From a virus: 58,171 nucleotides of DNA. Below the pieces are notes generated by a model. It did no database searches. It saw only the letters and a program-made list of their open reading frames with translations, and was not told the origin of the DNA. The DNA is taken from positions 1 to 58,171 of the IMG/VR virus record IMGVR_UViG_3300050131_000113; one strand, written 5' to 3'. The position numbers and the translations under genes are program-made. This document shows positions 46,581 through 55,924 of the stretch, piece after piece; within the stretch, counting starts at the first letter, position 1; each line of letters begins with the position of its first letter.

Positions 46581-46598
46581 GCTCTGTTTCCTTTCCCA

Positions 46599-47630
46599 TC
46601 AAGCCGTGATGACGCCCTGGAGGAACCGATTGCTCATCGTCATATTGGCGGCGAGCGCGATCAGTTTCACCATGGCATCCTGGTTGACCGAGAACCGATC
46701 CGGATCGAGCGGGACCATGTTGCGGTCCTGATGCGGGCGGTAGTGGATGAAGTCGGTATTGAGCATGTACATGTGCGACGCCGGAGCGCCGCTACCGCTC
46801 AACCACGATCCGCCGGCACCGAGCACCGAGACATTGCCCGCGGTCGTTCCCTGGAAACCGCCGTCATAGACGACATCGGCATCCATGAACTTCAGCGAGG
46901 AAAAGCCCGCCATCCCGGATTTTTCATCCGTGATGCGCTGGATCGCCTGCAACGACTCCCAGTAGTACCGATAGTAGACGTTGTCGGAGATGATGAGGTC
47001 CGGACGATCCGGGCCCCGCGCCTGGGCCAGCCACGCGCGGTTCATCATAGTCTGCATCGTTGCCGCACCCGGCGTCAATCCGTTCGACGCGAAGCTCTGC
47101 AGGTTGTTCTGCCAGAACCCCCAGACGGAAGAATCGATTCCGCCTACCACGCCGGAGTTGTTGACGTCGGCGACGAGCAATTGCAGACCACCGATCTGTT
47201 TGCCGCCGTCGGCCGTGCCGTTCGAGTAGCAGTCGTTCGAGATGTTGTTCTGCATGGTGCGTTCGGCGTTGCCGATCCGCGATTCCAGCAGATTGATCAT
47301 CTTTTCTTTGCCGGCGTTCTGCAGTATTTCCAAACCGGAAATGGAGACAGCGACGGCGGCTTGCGCTATCGGAAACTGAGCTGCCGTAAAAACATCCGAA
47401 GGGCTTACATTGAGAATATCGTAGCCGGAATAACGCTTGAACGTGCCGTTTTCCGAATACTCCATCTCCTGCACGATGGCTTGGCCACCATCGAAGGTCT
47501 TGATCTTGCCCTTCTGCGAAAGACGCCGCAGCAAGGCGTTGTTCTTAGTGACATTGTCGGCCAATTTCTTGGACCGATTGAAGAGAGTAGTCGTCGTTAT
47601 CTCTCCCCAATTCGTGTTGGGAATCGCCAT
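46599..47630 (-). CDS. Major capsid protein
   Basis: 343 aa, HK97-type expected. MAIPNTNWGEITTTTLFNRSKKLADNVTKNNALLRRLSQKGKIKTFDGGQAIVQEMEYSENGTFKRYSGYDILN, then FTAAQFPIAQAAVAVSISGLEILQNAGKEKMINLLESRIGNAERTM (the long-helix region) and NTDFIHYRPHQDRNMVPLDPDRFSVNQDAMVKLIALAANMTMSNRFLQGVI, as in phage capsid proteins of podoviruses. It follows the scaffold gene. Confidence 0.88.
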   Translation of the reverse strand: MAIPNTNWGEITTTTLFNRSKKLADNVTKNNALLRRLSQKGKIKTFDGGQAIVQEMEYSENGTFKRYSGYDILNVSPSDVFTAAQFPIAQAAVAVSISGLEILQNAGKEKMINLLESRIGNAERTMQNNISNDCYSNGTADGGKQIGGLQLLVADVNNSGVVGGIDSSVWGFWQNNLQSFASNGLTPGAATMQTMMNRAWLAQARGPDRPDLIISDNVYYRYYWESLQAIQRITDEKSGMAGFSSLKFMDADVVYDGGFQGTTAGNVSVLGAGGSWLSGSGAPASHMYMLNTDFIHYRPHQDRNMVPLDPDRFSVNQDAMVKLIALAANMTMSNRFLQGVITA

Positions 47631-47666
47631 GGTATCTCCCTATGGCGTGCGAGTTCGGTTGAGAGG

Positions 47667-48905
47667 TCAGGCTGCTTCATCGGCGGCCGCCTCCAGCTGT
47701 TCGCGCAGCGAAAGCCCGTCGTTCGATTTGCCGCTGGGTGCCTGACCGGAGCCTGGGGCACCCTGGACGCTCGAACCTGCTCTCCTTGCAGCAGCGGCTT
47801 TCGCCCTGGCCGCTTCGGTGCGCGTTGTTTCCTCTTGCTGCGCCTTGGCAGTGAGTACTTTCTCGCGCGTTGAAGGGTTGGCGTAGACCGCGGTTTCATA
47901 AAGCGCTTCCAGCGACGGAACAGCCTGCTTGCTTGCCAGCGCGGCATTGGCGAGGGACGTCATCAGTTCCTCGACGTCTGCCATGTGCGGGTGCAACAGA
48001 TTGCCCTTGTCGTCCTTGGCACTCCTGAATTCGTTGACAGTATTTTCTGCAGCCTGCTCCTGCTGCAGTTCGAGCGCGCGGCGGGAAGCCGTTTCGCGCT
48101 GCTCGATGGTCTGGAATTTCTGGCCGAATTGGCCGACCTGCTGGCGCAGCGCGTCGAGTTCGGCTTGTACCTGCGGCGGGATCGCGACCGGCTGGCCGTT
48201 CTCGATCGCGGTTGGCTGTTGACCCGGCTGCTGCTGACCGGCAGCTGCAGCGGCCTGCTGGCGCGTGATGCCGAGCGCGGAGGCGAGCTTTTCAACCGGG
48301 ATGTTGTAACCGGTCAACAGCCCCTTGATGACCTCGATGGCGCTGTCGGGGCCGCTCGCGAGCTTGGTTTCGACGTTGGCCCAGGATTCGATCAGGGTGC
48401 GCGGCGTGAAGCCTTTCTGGCGCAGCACGTCCTTGTGCGGGGCGAACATTTCGTCGACCGGGCCGTATTCCTTCTGCAGATGGGCGACGGCCTGTGTCTT
48501 GCGGGTGTAGTCGCCCTCCAGCAACTTGACGCGATCGAGGATGAATGCCTGCGACGCCGGCGGTTGCGCCTTGAACTTGTCCTTGTCGGCTTGCGACCAT
48601 TGCGCGGGGGGGTCTTTGCTGTCGGCGGCAGGAGCGGCTGCGGCGGGAGGCGACTTGTCGGCGGAAGCCGCGGCATTCGGATCGGCTGCGGCTTCATCCT
48701 TCTTGACGAACTTGCCGTCTGGACCGCGGACGCGGCCCTCGGCCGACGCCGGATTGTCGCCGTCGGCGCCGGCCTCCGGCTTTGCCGGCGCGGTCGCCGG
48801 ATCGACGGCAGGCGTGTCGGCTTCCGCGACAGCGGCGTTTAGTGCCGAGCGGATGTCGTCGGCTGGCTGCTCGTTTTCAGTGCCGGGTTCGATGTCGACG
48901 TTCAT
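47667..48905 (-). CDS. Capsid scaffolding protein, 412 aa
   Basis: ATG 48905 with GAGGGAA upstream; the 72 extra upstream codons are a shadow of the next gene. Acidic N-terminus, a GRVRGPDGKFVKKDE motif, long Gln/Ala-rich helices (AELDALRQQVGQFGQKFQTIEQRETASRRALELQQEQAAENT) and a basic C-terminal helix (SLREQLEAAADEAA). Position just before the major capsid gene and composition are those of a scaffold. Confidence 0.82.
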   Translation of the reverse strand: MNVDIEPGTENEQPADDIRSALNAAVAEADTPAVDPATAPAKPEAGADGDNPASAEGRVRGPDGKFVKKDEAAADPNAAASADKSPPAAAAPAADSKDPPAQWSQADKDKFKAQPPASQAFILDRVKLLEGDYTRKTQAVAHLQKEYGPVDEMFAPHKDVLRQKGFTPRTLIESWANVETKLASGPDSAIEVIKGLLTGYNIPVEKLASALGITRQQAAAAAGQQQPGQQPTAIENGQPVAIPPQVQAELDALRQQVGQFGQKFQTIEQRETASRRALELQQEQAAENTVNEFRSAKDDKGNLLHPHMADVEELMTSLANAALASKQAVPSLEALYETAVYANPSTREKVLTAKAQQEETTRTEAARAKAAAARRAGSSVQGAPGSGQAPSGKSNDGLSLREQLEAAADEAA

Positions 48906-48913
48906 GAATTCCC

Positions 48914-49627
48914 TCAATTGTTGCGGCCTTGATCGGCGAGCATTCCAAAGGCTGCCGGCGCCGCGACCAGTCCGCCGTTCCGTTTGATGAAATCCCAATC
49001 CGCTTGCTTCATCAGCGGACTGCCGGGGATCGCGCCAGGCGCAGCCTCTTCGTAACCGCCGATCGCGCGCGCCTTGTCGCCTTCCCAGCCCGACTTGGTT
49101 CGTGCAACCAGATCGGCCCATGAACCTTTGTCGGCTTGCGGGCGCTTGAAGTCCCAGCCTTCGGCGGATTTTCCGACCGTCATGCCTTGCGCGCGGCGCT
49201 GGTTAGCCAATTCCTTGAACAGGTCGACGTTATCGACCATCCGCATGCGCGCCGGTCCGGAGCCCAGTGCGGCACCTGCGCCTTCTCCGGTGCCAGCCGC
49301 CCCGCCACTCATCACGGTCAGCGCTGTCTCGATCGGGACGCGCGGGTCGTAATTCCCGGTATCCAGTGAATTCTGCGAATTCTGGATTGCCCGCTTTGGC
49401 AGCGACGCAAGGCTTTCGATCATCCCGCGTACCGCCGGGTTGGCGAAGGTCTCCGGCTGCATCGCAGCCCGATCGCCTTCCGGATTATTGTACGAGGTCG
49501 GTATCCGCTGCGGCTGGCTTGCCAGTTGAAGTCTTGCCTGCGCCAGCACTTGCGCGAGACCTTGCTCGTTTGGGGACGCGAACGGATTGTCGCCAGCCGA
49601 AAGCAAGCTGGCCGGATCGTATGGCAT
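48914..49627 (-). CDS. Hypothetical virion-cluster protein, 237 aa
   Basis: N-terminus MPYDPASLLSAGDNPFASPN; central Gly/Ala region (TVMSGGAAGTGEGAGAALG); C-terminal charged helices ending DWDFIKRNGGLVAAPAAFGMLADQG. Similar proteins stand between portal and scaffold in related phages. Function unknown. Confidence 0.64.
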   Translation of the reverse strand: MPYDPASLLSAGDNPFASPNEQGLAQVLAQARLQLASQPQRIPTSYNNPEGDRAAMQPETFANPAVRGMIESLASLPKRAIQNSQNSLDTGNYDPRVPIETALTVMSGGAAGTGEGAGAALGSGPARMRMVDNVDLFKELANQRRAQGMTVGKSAEGWDFKRPQADKGSWADLVARTKSGWEGDKARAIGGYEEAAPGAIPGSPLMKQADWDFIKRNGGLVAAPAAFGMLADQGRNN

Positions 49628-49628
49628 C

Positions 49629-49715
49629 TCAAGACTTCTTCGGTTTCGGCGGAGTGCCCTTCAGCGTCTTGTTGATCGCCTTGAGCAGCTTCGATATCCT
49701 TTTCCGCAGGCCCAC
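49629..49715 (-). CDS. 28-aa basic peptide
   Basis: GTG at 49715 right after the preceding stop, and its own stop is one base from the next start. VGLRKRISKLLKAINKTLKG, then TPPKPKKS: one strongly basic amphipathic helix. The exact fit between two genes supports it. Confidence 0.45.
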   Translation of the reverse strand: MGLRKRISKLLKAINKTLKGTPPKPKKS

Positions 49716-49716
49716 G

Positions 49717-50019
49717 TCAGCAATCTTTCATCGCGCGGCGAATATCGCCAACGCGCTCGGCCTGCGAACCTTCCTCGCGCCGTTGCGCTGGCATCTCGTT
49801 GCCGAGCTCGCGGTAGCCGTTGTTCTGCAGGAACTCGCGATGTTGCCTTCGCCCGCCGATCACGGGCCGCTTGCCTGTGGCCTTGTCGGCGGCGCTGGCG
49901 CGGTAGGGCTCAAGATCGGAGATCACCATCGGCGCGGCATCGCGCGCGATCAGCGGGGCGGCCTTGTGCTTGGGCACCAGCTTGCCGTTGCGATAGACCC
50001 AGGTGCCGGTTTTAGCCAT
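49717..50019 (-). CDS. Basic phage protein, 100 aa
   Basis: KTGTWVYRNGKLVPKHKAAPLI, then a middle with GKRPVIGGRRQHREFLQNNGYRELGNE, conserved in many phages as a small protein next to the portal gene. Possibly a head-assembly factor. No enzymatic motif. Confidence 0.7.
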   Translation of the reverse strand: MAKTGTWVYRNGKLVPKHKAAPLIARDAAPMVISDLEPYRASAADKATGKRPVIGGRRQHREFLQNNGYRELGNEMPAQRREEGSQAERVGDIRRAMKDC

Positions 50020-50227
50020 TGGAGTCCGGCTCCCCCACCATCGCGTTGTTGAGCATCGTTGCGAGATAGGTTCGTTTGGCGATCTTGTTGACGCCGTGCT
50101 TGTCGAAATGAGCCTTCGGAATCTCGACCGTCCATCTCTTGCCGCCGCGCTCGATCGTGTAGAAGCAAGCTTGCGTGACCGGATCGAAGCGGGTGGCGAC
50201 GATTTCGGTGTCGAGATGGATGGTCAT
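50012..50227 (-). CDS. Hypothetical protein, 71 aa
   Basis: ATG 50227 overlaps the preceding stop. MTIHLDTEIVATRFDPVTQA, then CFYTIERGGKRWTVEIPKAHFDKHGVNKIAKRTYLATMLNNAM: small alpha/beta protein common beside portal genes. Unknown role. Confidence 0.66.
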   Translation of the reverse strand: MTIHLDTEIVATRFDPVTQACFYTIERGGKRWTVEIPKAHFDKHGVNKIAKRTYLATMLNNAMVGEPDSNG

Positions 50228-50466
50228 GCGGCCCTCTTTATCAGGAGGGAGATATTCCACTCATCACACGGGTCTTGGCTTGGCTTCTCAGACATTGCGG
50301 AGACCCGTAAATAGGCGTTATGCGCCGTGAGTGCCGTTGCGATAATCCGCTTCAAATCATCGGATGATATCGGATCACTATTTTTTCCGACACAAGCGGA
50401 GTGGGAGCGAAGTGTGTTGAGCCATGCGTGCTCAATTGCCTCCAGAGACGGATAATCCTTACTCAC
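50224..50466 (-). CDS. Hypothetical protein, 80 aa
   Basis: Coupled to the portal gene (50463 overlap) and to the next. MSKDYPSLEAIEHAWLNTLR, then SDDLKRIIATALTAHNAYLRVSAM. Helical; not recognised. Confidence 0.6.
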   Translation of the reverse strand: MSKDYPSLEAIEHAWLNTLRSHSACVGKNSDPISSDDLKRIIATALTAHNAYLRVSAMSEKPSQDPCDEWNISLLIKRAA

Positions 50467-52907
50467 TGCAATTCCCTCGCGCCACGCGATGCGACGTTCT
50501 GTTCCCGCGTCATGGCAATATCGCGTTCGTTCGCGACGCGCTGGCCCTCAAGCGCAATTTCCGCTTCACGGTGCGGAGCTTCCTGTGCTGCCTGATCCGC
50601 TACCTGCTGCGTCTTCTGATTTTGTATCATCAGCAGCGTGGCGTTCTTCTCCCGCGCGATGGTGACCGCATCGGAAGATTTCTGGGTTTGAGCCGCTGCG
50701 TCCACCGCTGCCGTCTGCGTTTCAGTGGCAGCCCTGGTCTCGGTCTCGTGCACCTTGGCCGCGATCTCGGCGGGATCCGCACCCTGCTTGCCGGCTGGCG
50801 CTTTGCCATCCTGGCCGGTCGCCTTCGGGTTAGGCGGCATCTGCGCAATAGCGGCGAACGCCTTTTCGATGGTTTCCTCCAGCGGACGCGCCACGCGATA
50901 GCCGCGCACCACAAACAAGGTCATTTCCTTGGCCATGTCGGCCATCGCCGGATTGCCTTGCGCGATCGGGATCACGGTTTCCATGAAGGGCACGAACTGC
51001 TGCATGAATTCGGTGCGGGCTTTCTTTTCGGCTTGCTCATCGGGAGCGATGGTAGAGTCGGCCTCGATGTCGATCCGGAAGCCGTGCACGCCATCCTGTT
51101 TGATCAGGGCGACCGCGGCGTCGAATTGCTGCTGCTTTTGCTGGTTGGCCTGCGTCAGTGCCTGCACTTGTTGGGCGACCTGCTGCCACTGCGCCATTTG
51201 CTGCTCATAGGCCTGCATCTGCGGCGACGGTGGCGCGGGTTGCGGCGCTGCCGCCGGCATCCCTGGCTGACCACCATTCTGTGGCATGCCCTGCGGCTGG
51301 AGTGCTTGCGGAGGCGCTAATTGAAGCGGCTGCGGCGGCATCTGCGGCTGCGGCGGCAATTGAGGAACCGGCGCGAGCTGCGGATAGCCCGTCACTTCCG
51401 AAATCGTCTTGGCCGAAAAATGTTCCGCGATCACCCCGCCGATCAGCCGGAACATGTCGCGGGCGAACCGGGCAATCGATTTCTGCTGCGGCGTAATGCG
51501 CCGGGTCGAAAAGTTGGCTTTCAACTCCTGCGCACCCAGTGTTTCGTCCGGAGACGTCATGCCGCGCATGATGTCGCCGATGCCGGTGATTTCGTACAGG
51601 ATGTTCTTGACGCGGTCGCGCGCGTTGTAGAGTTGAATCAGGGTTTCGGCGACCTGCTGGATCGGCAGCCACTGGACCATGTCCTTCAGGCTGCCGCTGT
51701 TGGCGAAGGCCGCGAAATCTTGCACAGGGATCAGCTGGTTGTCGCCGGAATCGAACAGCTGCTGCAAAACCTGCTTGTTTTCGCCGGGATAGATGCCCTT
51801 GACCGCAAGCGCCTGGGTCAAGACGTCGATCCGCGCCGTCAGCTTGTCGAGTTCGCGCGCCTGGTCCTGATATTCGATGAAATCGGGAACTGGGATCCGC
51901 TTGTCGTTGGTGGTGGTCGCAAGACACGGATTGGGCGACGGGAAAAATCCCGGCAGCTTTAGGGGATCATCCTGCTTGTCGAGAATGAGATCGGGCGTTC
52001 CCGGCGCAAGCCAAATCGCCTGGCTTTTGGTCTTGTCCCAATATTCGTGAACGACCGCCTTCTTGAACATGTCCGGCGGCGGGTTTTCCTTTTCCTCCGA
52101 GCCAGAACCCTTCGGCGTGAAGTCGAGATTGACGGCGTTGCCCTTCTTCTTGCCGAACCGATTTACCAGATCGTCGCGTGTCAGGTATGAGCGATAGCGG
52201 ATCCATGGCACTTCCTGCCATTTGCGCGCCGGACCCTCGCGGTAGTCTTCCCAGAACACATAAGCCGGCTTTGCCTCTTCGTAAGTCACTTCGCGCAGCG
52301 GCTCGGCTTCGTCCTTTGCACCCTTCTTTTCGCCGGCCTCGTCGTCGCTTTCGTCACCGGGATTGTCGACGATAGAGGGCGAGGAATTGGCGTTGGCGAA
52401 TTCGGCATTGCCGCCCGCATCGGGCTTCGGCGCGGCGGCGTCTTTGATCTCGTCGCCGAAATGCGGAACGTACAGCACCCGCGCGGTGCCGCGGCCCGGT
52501 AGCAAGCGGTCTTCGGTGACCGCTCCCATCATGTCGTCGAAATCGAATTGATCCGCCGAAAACGTGATGCAGCGCTCCAGTAGCGTCGAGGCCAGCCGTG
52601 CGGTCGGATCGTCGTCGCGGAAACGGCGCTCGACATCGGCCTTGGGCGTGCGCGCATACAGCGTCGGGATCAGGGTCTGGACGTTCGACCACAGGATGTT
52701 GAAGCGGTTGGTTTGTTTGTCGGCCTCAGGACGCTCGTCGCGGTAGCGCTGCACGATCTTGCGGGCTTGCTTGATCCATTTGCGCTCTTCGCGTTCGGCG
52801 ATCTTCTCCTGGCCCATCCAGTAGGCATAGGTCGCATCGGGCTCGGAGCCGAGATCCTTGCGAGTCTCGATGGTGCCGGTCTGGTTATTGGAGACGGGAT
52901 CAACCAT
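50463..52907 (-). CDS. Portal protein, 814 aa
   Basis: YAYWMGQEKIAEREERKWIKQARKIVQRYRDERPEADKQTNRFNILWSNVQTLIPTLYARTPKADVERRF is the N-terminal signature of large podovirus portals; EYWDKTKSQAIWLAPGTPDLIL, FPSPNPCLATTTNDKRIPVPDFIEYQDQARELDKLTARI and TSPDETLGAQELKANFSTRRITPQQKSIARFARDMFRLIGGVIAEHF give the wing/stem core. The C-terminal 200 residues are Pro/Gln-rich and helical (barrel). It forms the 12-mer DNA gate. Confidence 0.92.
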   Translation of the reverse strand: MVDPVSNNQTGTIETRKDLGSEPDATYAYWMGQEKIAEREERKWIKQARKIVQRYRDERPEADKQTNRFNILWSNVQTLIPTLYARTPKADVERRFRDDDPTARLASTLLERCITFSADQFDFDDMMGAVTEDRLLPGRGTARVLYVPHFGDEIKDAAAPKPDAGGNAEFANANSSPSIVDNPGDESDDEAGEKKGAKDEAEPLREVTYEEAKPAYVFWEDYREGPARKWQEVPWIRYRSYLTRDDLVNRFGKKKGNAVNLDFTPKGSGSEEKENPPPDMFKKAVVHEYWDKTKSQAIWLAPGTPDLILDKQDDPLKLPGFFPSPNPCLATTTNDKRIPVPDFIEYQDQARELDKLTARIDVLTQALAVKGIYPGENKQVLQQLFDSGDNQLIPVQDFAAFANSGSLKDMVQWLPIQQVAETLIQLYNARDRVKNILYEITGIGDIMRGMTSPDETLGAQELKANFSTRRITPQQKSIARFARDMFRLIGGVIAEHFSAKTISEVTGYPQLAPVPQLPPQPQMPPQPLQLAPPQALQPQGMPQNGGQPGMPAAAPQPAPPSPQMQAYEQQMAQWQQVAQQVQALTQANQQKQQQFDAAVALIKQDGVHGFRIDIEADSTIAPDEQAEKKARTEFMQQFVPFMETVIPIAQGNPAMADMAKEMTLFVVRGYRVARPLEETIEKAFAAIAQMPPNPKATGQDGKAPAGKQGADPAEIAAKVHETETRAATETQTAAVDAAAQTQKSSDAVTIAREKNATLLMIQNQKTQQVADQAAQEAPHREAEIALEGQRVANERDIAMTREQNVASRGARELQ

Positions 52908-53505
52908 GGAACGGCGTCATTTCCCAGGCGTCGATCGTCTCCGGCGTCAGGTCCTCGATATCGCTGTGAAGCTGCGCGGCGTGGCGCATGATCTCGTTGC
53001 GGCAATCTTCGCGGGAGGCTTGTTCGTCAAGGAAGTGTTGATCGGCCGCAGGGCGGCTGGATTTCGTGACCGACGCGACTTCGGAATCGCGTCGCACCTG
53101 ATCGGCCTTCCTAATGTCTATCTCGCGAAACTGGAACGCGCGCACCTTACCGGGAGGAACGACCCCGTTGATGGCTACGCCTTCGGCTTCCGAAACCCTT
53201 TGGAACAGCCGGGATTTTTTGGTCTCGAACGGCGGCCCGACGATTTCATAGTCGGCCGTGAATTCCGTCGTATCGTCTTCGCGTGGCGTGCGGCGGATTG
53301 CGGCATCTACTTCGGCCGGCGCCTGCGGCACGGCCAGCGTCACCCAACGCTCTGCAGCCGGCATATCGGCATCCGCCGCATGCGCGCGCACGACCGCGTC
53401 ATGCTCATCGTATTCCCGCAAGGTCTCGATCCGCTGCTGGACCGCCGCGGCGAAACCCTCCGGCGTAAGATTGCCCAGCGCTTCGATTGAAATCTGATAG
53501 GTCAT
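52900..53505 (-). CDS. Hypothetical protein between TerL and portal, 201 aa
   Basis: MTYQISIEALGNLTPEGFAAAVQQRIETLREYDEHDAVVRAHAADADMPAAERWVTLAVPQ and a polar second half (PRPAADQHFLDEQASREDCRNEIMRHAAQLH). Overlaps both neighbours. Not recognised. Confidence 0.65.
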   Translation of the reverse strand: MTYQISIEALGNLTPEGFAAAVQQRIETLREYDEHDAVVRAHAADADMPAAERWVTLAVPQAPAEVDAAIRRTPREDDTTEFTADYEIVGPPFETKKSRLFQRVSEAEGVAINGVVPPGKVRAFQFREIDIRKADQVRRDSEVASVTKSSRPAADQHFLDEQASREDCRNEIMRHAAQLHSDIEDLTPETIDAWEMTPFHG

Positions 53506-53750
53506 TCGGACTTCACCACTGCAATGCCTCGCAACAGGAAATTGTCTTGTTCGATGTCGGTTGCTTTTGCGACGGTGCGGCCCTGGCGCTCTTGCACGTC
53601 GCGCATTTCGATGAGCGCGCGATCGAACGTGTCGGCATCGACTTGAAGCGGGTTTCGGACTTGCCAGAGCGGACGGGCGTCGATTTGGCGGGTGAGATCG
53701 GCGAGCGTCGGGGCCTCGAGCTGCGGGGTTGTGCCGATGTCGGCCATCAA
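53502..53750 (-). CDS. Hypothetical protein, 82 aa
   Basis: LADLTRQIDARPLWQVRNPLQVDADTFDRALIEMRDVQERQGRTVAKATDIEQDNFLLRGIAV. Small helical protein coupled to TerL (ATGA). A head-completion role is possible but unproven. Confidence 0.62.
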   Translation of the reverse strand: MMADIGTTPQLEAPTLADLTRQIDARPLWQVRNPLQVDADTFDRALIEMRDVQERQGRTVAKATDIEQDNFLLRGIAVVKSE

Positions 53751-55279
53751 ATCCGCTCCCGGTTTAGTTTCGGCGAGGCCAGCTTGAACGCTTCGTTCAT
53801 GGTCATTTCGGTCATGCCGCGGAGCGGCTCGACCGTATCGGCGGCGATGCCTTTGATCATGCGGTCCAGCAGCTGGCCGATGAGCCCGAGCGCGTCGACC
53901 TGGTCGTCATGCTTGCCGGCGGGAAAACTCAATAACTCGCTGCGCAGCTCTGGATACCAAGGCGCGTTGAACGGCGCATACAAACCTTCGAGCGCCATTC
54001 GGCCCCGGATCGATTGCGCCCGGATCGATTTATCACCTCGTGTCGGAAACGCTTCACGATAGCAATAGGCCTGGCGCTCGCGCTGCCTCCGATCGAGATA
54101 GGGACCGATGCCGGCGCGGATCTGGCCCTGCTCTTCGGCCCACGCAAGAGGTTTCCATTGTTTGACGAGATCGCAGAACGCTTCAACCCAGACATCCGAC
54201 GCCGCCTGGCCGCGCCAGAGGTCGAGAAGATACATCCGGCCGATCGGATCGAGCCCGACTACGATATGGACGGTATAATCGCCCCCATTGGCCGTGACGG
54301 CATAGTCGGAGGCACCATAGATACGCAGGGTTTCGCGCGGAGGCACCGTTTCGTATGGCATGAGCCATTGGATCTTGAAGTAATCGCCCTGCTCAGGTGC
54401 CGGCCGCTGCTGATAAAGCGCCGACCAGGTGCGCGCGGGCGTATTTGTCGAAAGATCGCGCAACTGTTGGCCATAACCATAGGCATCGTCGTTCCACAGC
54501 GGCTCGCCGAGTTCGCGGCCTAGCGGATCATTGGCCTCGGCAAGCGCCGGCAACGAAAGAACCTTCCATTTCTTGTGCTGTAAAGCGCGCCCCGCCAGAT
54601 CATCCTCATGCCAGCGCGTCTGGATTAGAATCTCCGCAGCACCAGGGACAAGCCGCGTGCGGAAATCGTTGATATACCAGTCCCAGATGCGGTCGCGGAT
54701 CAATTCGCTGTCGGCATCCTGCCGTGAGCGGATCGGATCATCAATTAGCCCAAGCCGGGCCCGGAAGCCGGCAATGCCCGTTCCGACGCCGGCGGCAGAA
54801 TATTCTACCCCGTTCGTGAGTGACCATCGTTCCGCCGCCTGGCTATCTCCGGCGAGCGAGATACGAAGGACGTCGGAATGTTCGACGATCAGGTTACGGA
54901 CCTGGCGGCCCCATCTTCGCGCGAGATCGGTCGTATGCGAAGCGGCCAGAATGTTCCAGTTGCAGCTTGCAAGCAGCCAAGGTGGAAACAGGACGCTGGC
55001 ATATTTCGATTTGGCAGAGCCGGGCGGCATGAAGATCGCAAGATTGGTCGTCTCGCCGTGTGCTACTTTTTCGAGTTCGGCAATCAACAGCCGATGGTGG
55101 GCGGCGGGCCTGTAACCGCAGAGGGCGCACCAGCTTGTGAGGCTGCCCTTCAGCGACCGGTATTCCCGCTCGGATTCGGTTAGCTGACGGCGATACTCCC
55201 GCTCCGCCTTGATTTCCTCAAGCGGCGGCAGCGTCTCCGGCAGCGCGTACAATGATTTCGAGAGAGGCGAGATGTTCAT
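53747..55279 (-). CDS. terL: Terminase large subunit
   Basis: 510 aa. ATPase: Walker A FMPPGSAKS (84-91), ASHTTDLARRWGR, Walker B LGLIDDP (175-182) and ILIQTRWHEDDLAGR; nuclease: GASDYAVTANGGDYTVHIVVG (first acidic residue), LAWAEEQGQIRAGIG and HDDQVDALGLIGQ (last acidic cluster). It packages the genome through the portal. The start overlaps the TerS 3' end by 62 bases, and no ribosome site is visible, so a start within TerS translation is likely. Confidence 0.95.
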   Translation of the reverse strand: MNISPLSKSLYALPETLPPLEEIKAEREYRRQLTESEREYRSLKGSLTSWCALCGYRPAAHHRLLIAELEKVAHGETTNLAIFMPPGSAKSKYASVLFPPWLLASCNWNILAASHTTDLARRWGRQVRNLIVEHSDVLRISLAGDSQAAERWSLTNGVEYSAAGVGTGIAGFRARLGLIDDPIRSRQDADSELIRDRIWDWYINDFRTRLVPGAAEILIQTRWHEDDLAGRALQHKKWKVLSLPALAEANDPLGRELGEPLWNDDAYGYGQQLRDLSTNTPARTWSALYQQRPAPEQGDYFKIQWLMPYETVPPRETLRIYGASDYAVTANGGDYTVHIVVGLDPIGRMYLLDLWRGQAASDVWVEAFCDLVKQWKPLAWAEEQGQIRAGIGPYLDRRQRERQAYCYREAFPTRGDKSIRAQSIRGRMALEGLYAPFNAPWYPELRSELLSFPAGKHDDQVDALGLIGQLLDRMIKGIAADTVEPLRGMTEMTMNEAFKLASPKLNRERI

Positions 55280-55805
55280 CGGACAACTTTGAAAGATCCA
55301 ATAAGGGAGCCCCGCCTTTACCCGTCACTTCGGCTTTACTCGGCGCCTTGAATCCGTGCATGTCGCGGAGCTGCGCCAAGGCCTGCAGCGCGTTGTCTCG
55401 GTCGAAGTCGGTCAGGCGCCCGGTGTCCTTGTCGAACTTGAAGCCGGAAATGATCGCGCTGTAGGGCGAGACCGCGACCTTGTTCCAATCAATATCGGGA
55501 TCGCCTGTCGCGGCGATGGTCGAAAAATCGAAGATATTCCCGAAAGCCGCCAGCGCCAGCCTCTCTTCGATCCGGGCGCGCTTGGCCGCGATCATCGCGT
55601 CGTCCTGGCCCAGCGAGCGGAAATAGGCGATCTGCGCCTGTACCGATTTGTCGGCCTCCCATTTGGTGGCAAGCCCGTTTTCGACCTTGCCGCCAGCCCT
55701 TCGGCAGGCTTCCGCCGGCGGAATCCCCAGGGAACGCTCGAACGCGAACGTTTTCTTCTGCGCACTGATCTTGCGCGGGGGCTGCACGGCGAGCGAGGCG
55801 GACAT
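55218..55805 (-). CDS. terS: Terminase small subunit
   Basis: ATG 55805; the longer frame crosses terminators and is rejected. 195 aa: ISAQKKTFAFERSLGIPPAEACRRAGGKVENGLATKWEADKSVQAQIAYFR is the HTH of the Terminase_2/phBC6A51-like small subunits, then RIEERLALAAFGNIFDFSTI and ALQALAQLRDMHGFKAPSKAEVTGKGG. It recognises the packaging start site. First gene of the late operon, right after the stem-loop leader. Confidence 0.88.
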   Translation of the reverse strand: MSASLAVQPPRKISAQKKTFAFERSLGIPPAEACRRAGGKVENGLATKWEADKSVQAQIAYFRSLGQDDAMIAAKRARIEERLALAAFGNIFDFSTIAATGDPDIDWNKVAVSPYSAIISGFKFDKDTGRLTDFDRDNALQALAQLRDMHGFKAPSKAEVTGKGGAPLLDLSKLSDEHLASLEIIVRAAGDAAAA

Positions 55806-55847
55806 CAAGGATTCCAAAAGATTCCGGGCTGACTCAGTTTTGCCTGA

Positions 55848-55887
55848 AAAAGGGGCCGCCCTCGGTAGCAAAACCGCAAGGCGGCCC
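55848..55887 (-). terminator. Terminator-like stem-loop in the late leader (proximal)
   Basis: On the minus strand GGGCCGCC pairs with GGCGGCCC, with an inner CGGT/ACCG pair, and is followed by CTTTTTCAGG. It lies only about 45 bases before the TerS start, so anything transcribed from upstream must pass it. Confidence 0.65.
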
Positions 55888-55906
55888 AAGTCTAGGGGGG
55901 CAGCGA

Positions 55907-55924
55907 TGGCGCGAGCATGCGCCA
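55907..55924 (-). other. Perfect hairpin TGGCGC-N6-GCGCCA between the leader terminators
   Basis: Six-bp perfect stem with a 6-base loop, no T-tract. Placed between two terminator-like stems, it may be a recognition element for an antitermination factor, or a protein-binding dyad. Confidence 0.4.

Noticed and set aside
46512-47873. 453-codon plus-strand frame
   Set aside because: Antisense shadow of the major capsid and neighbouring genes; no domain pattern.
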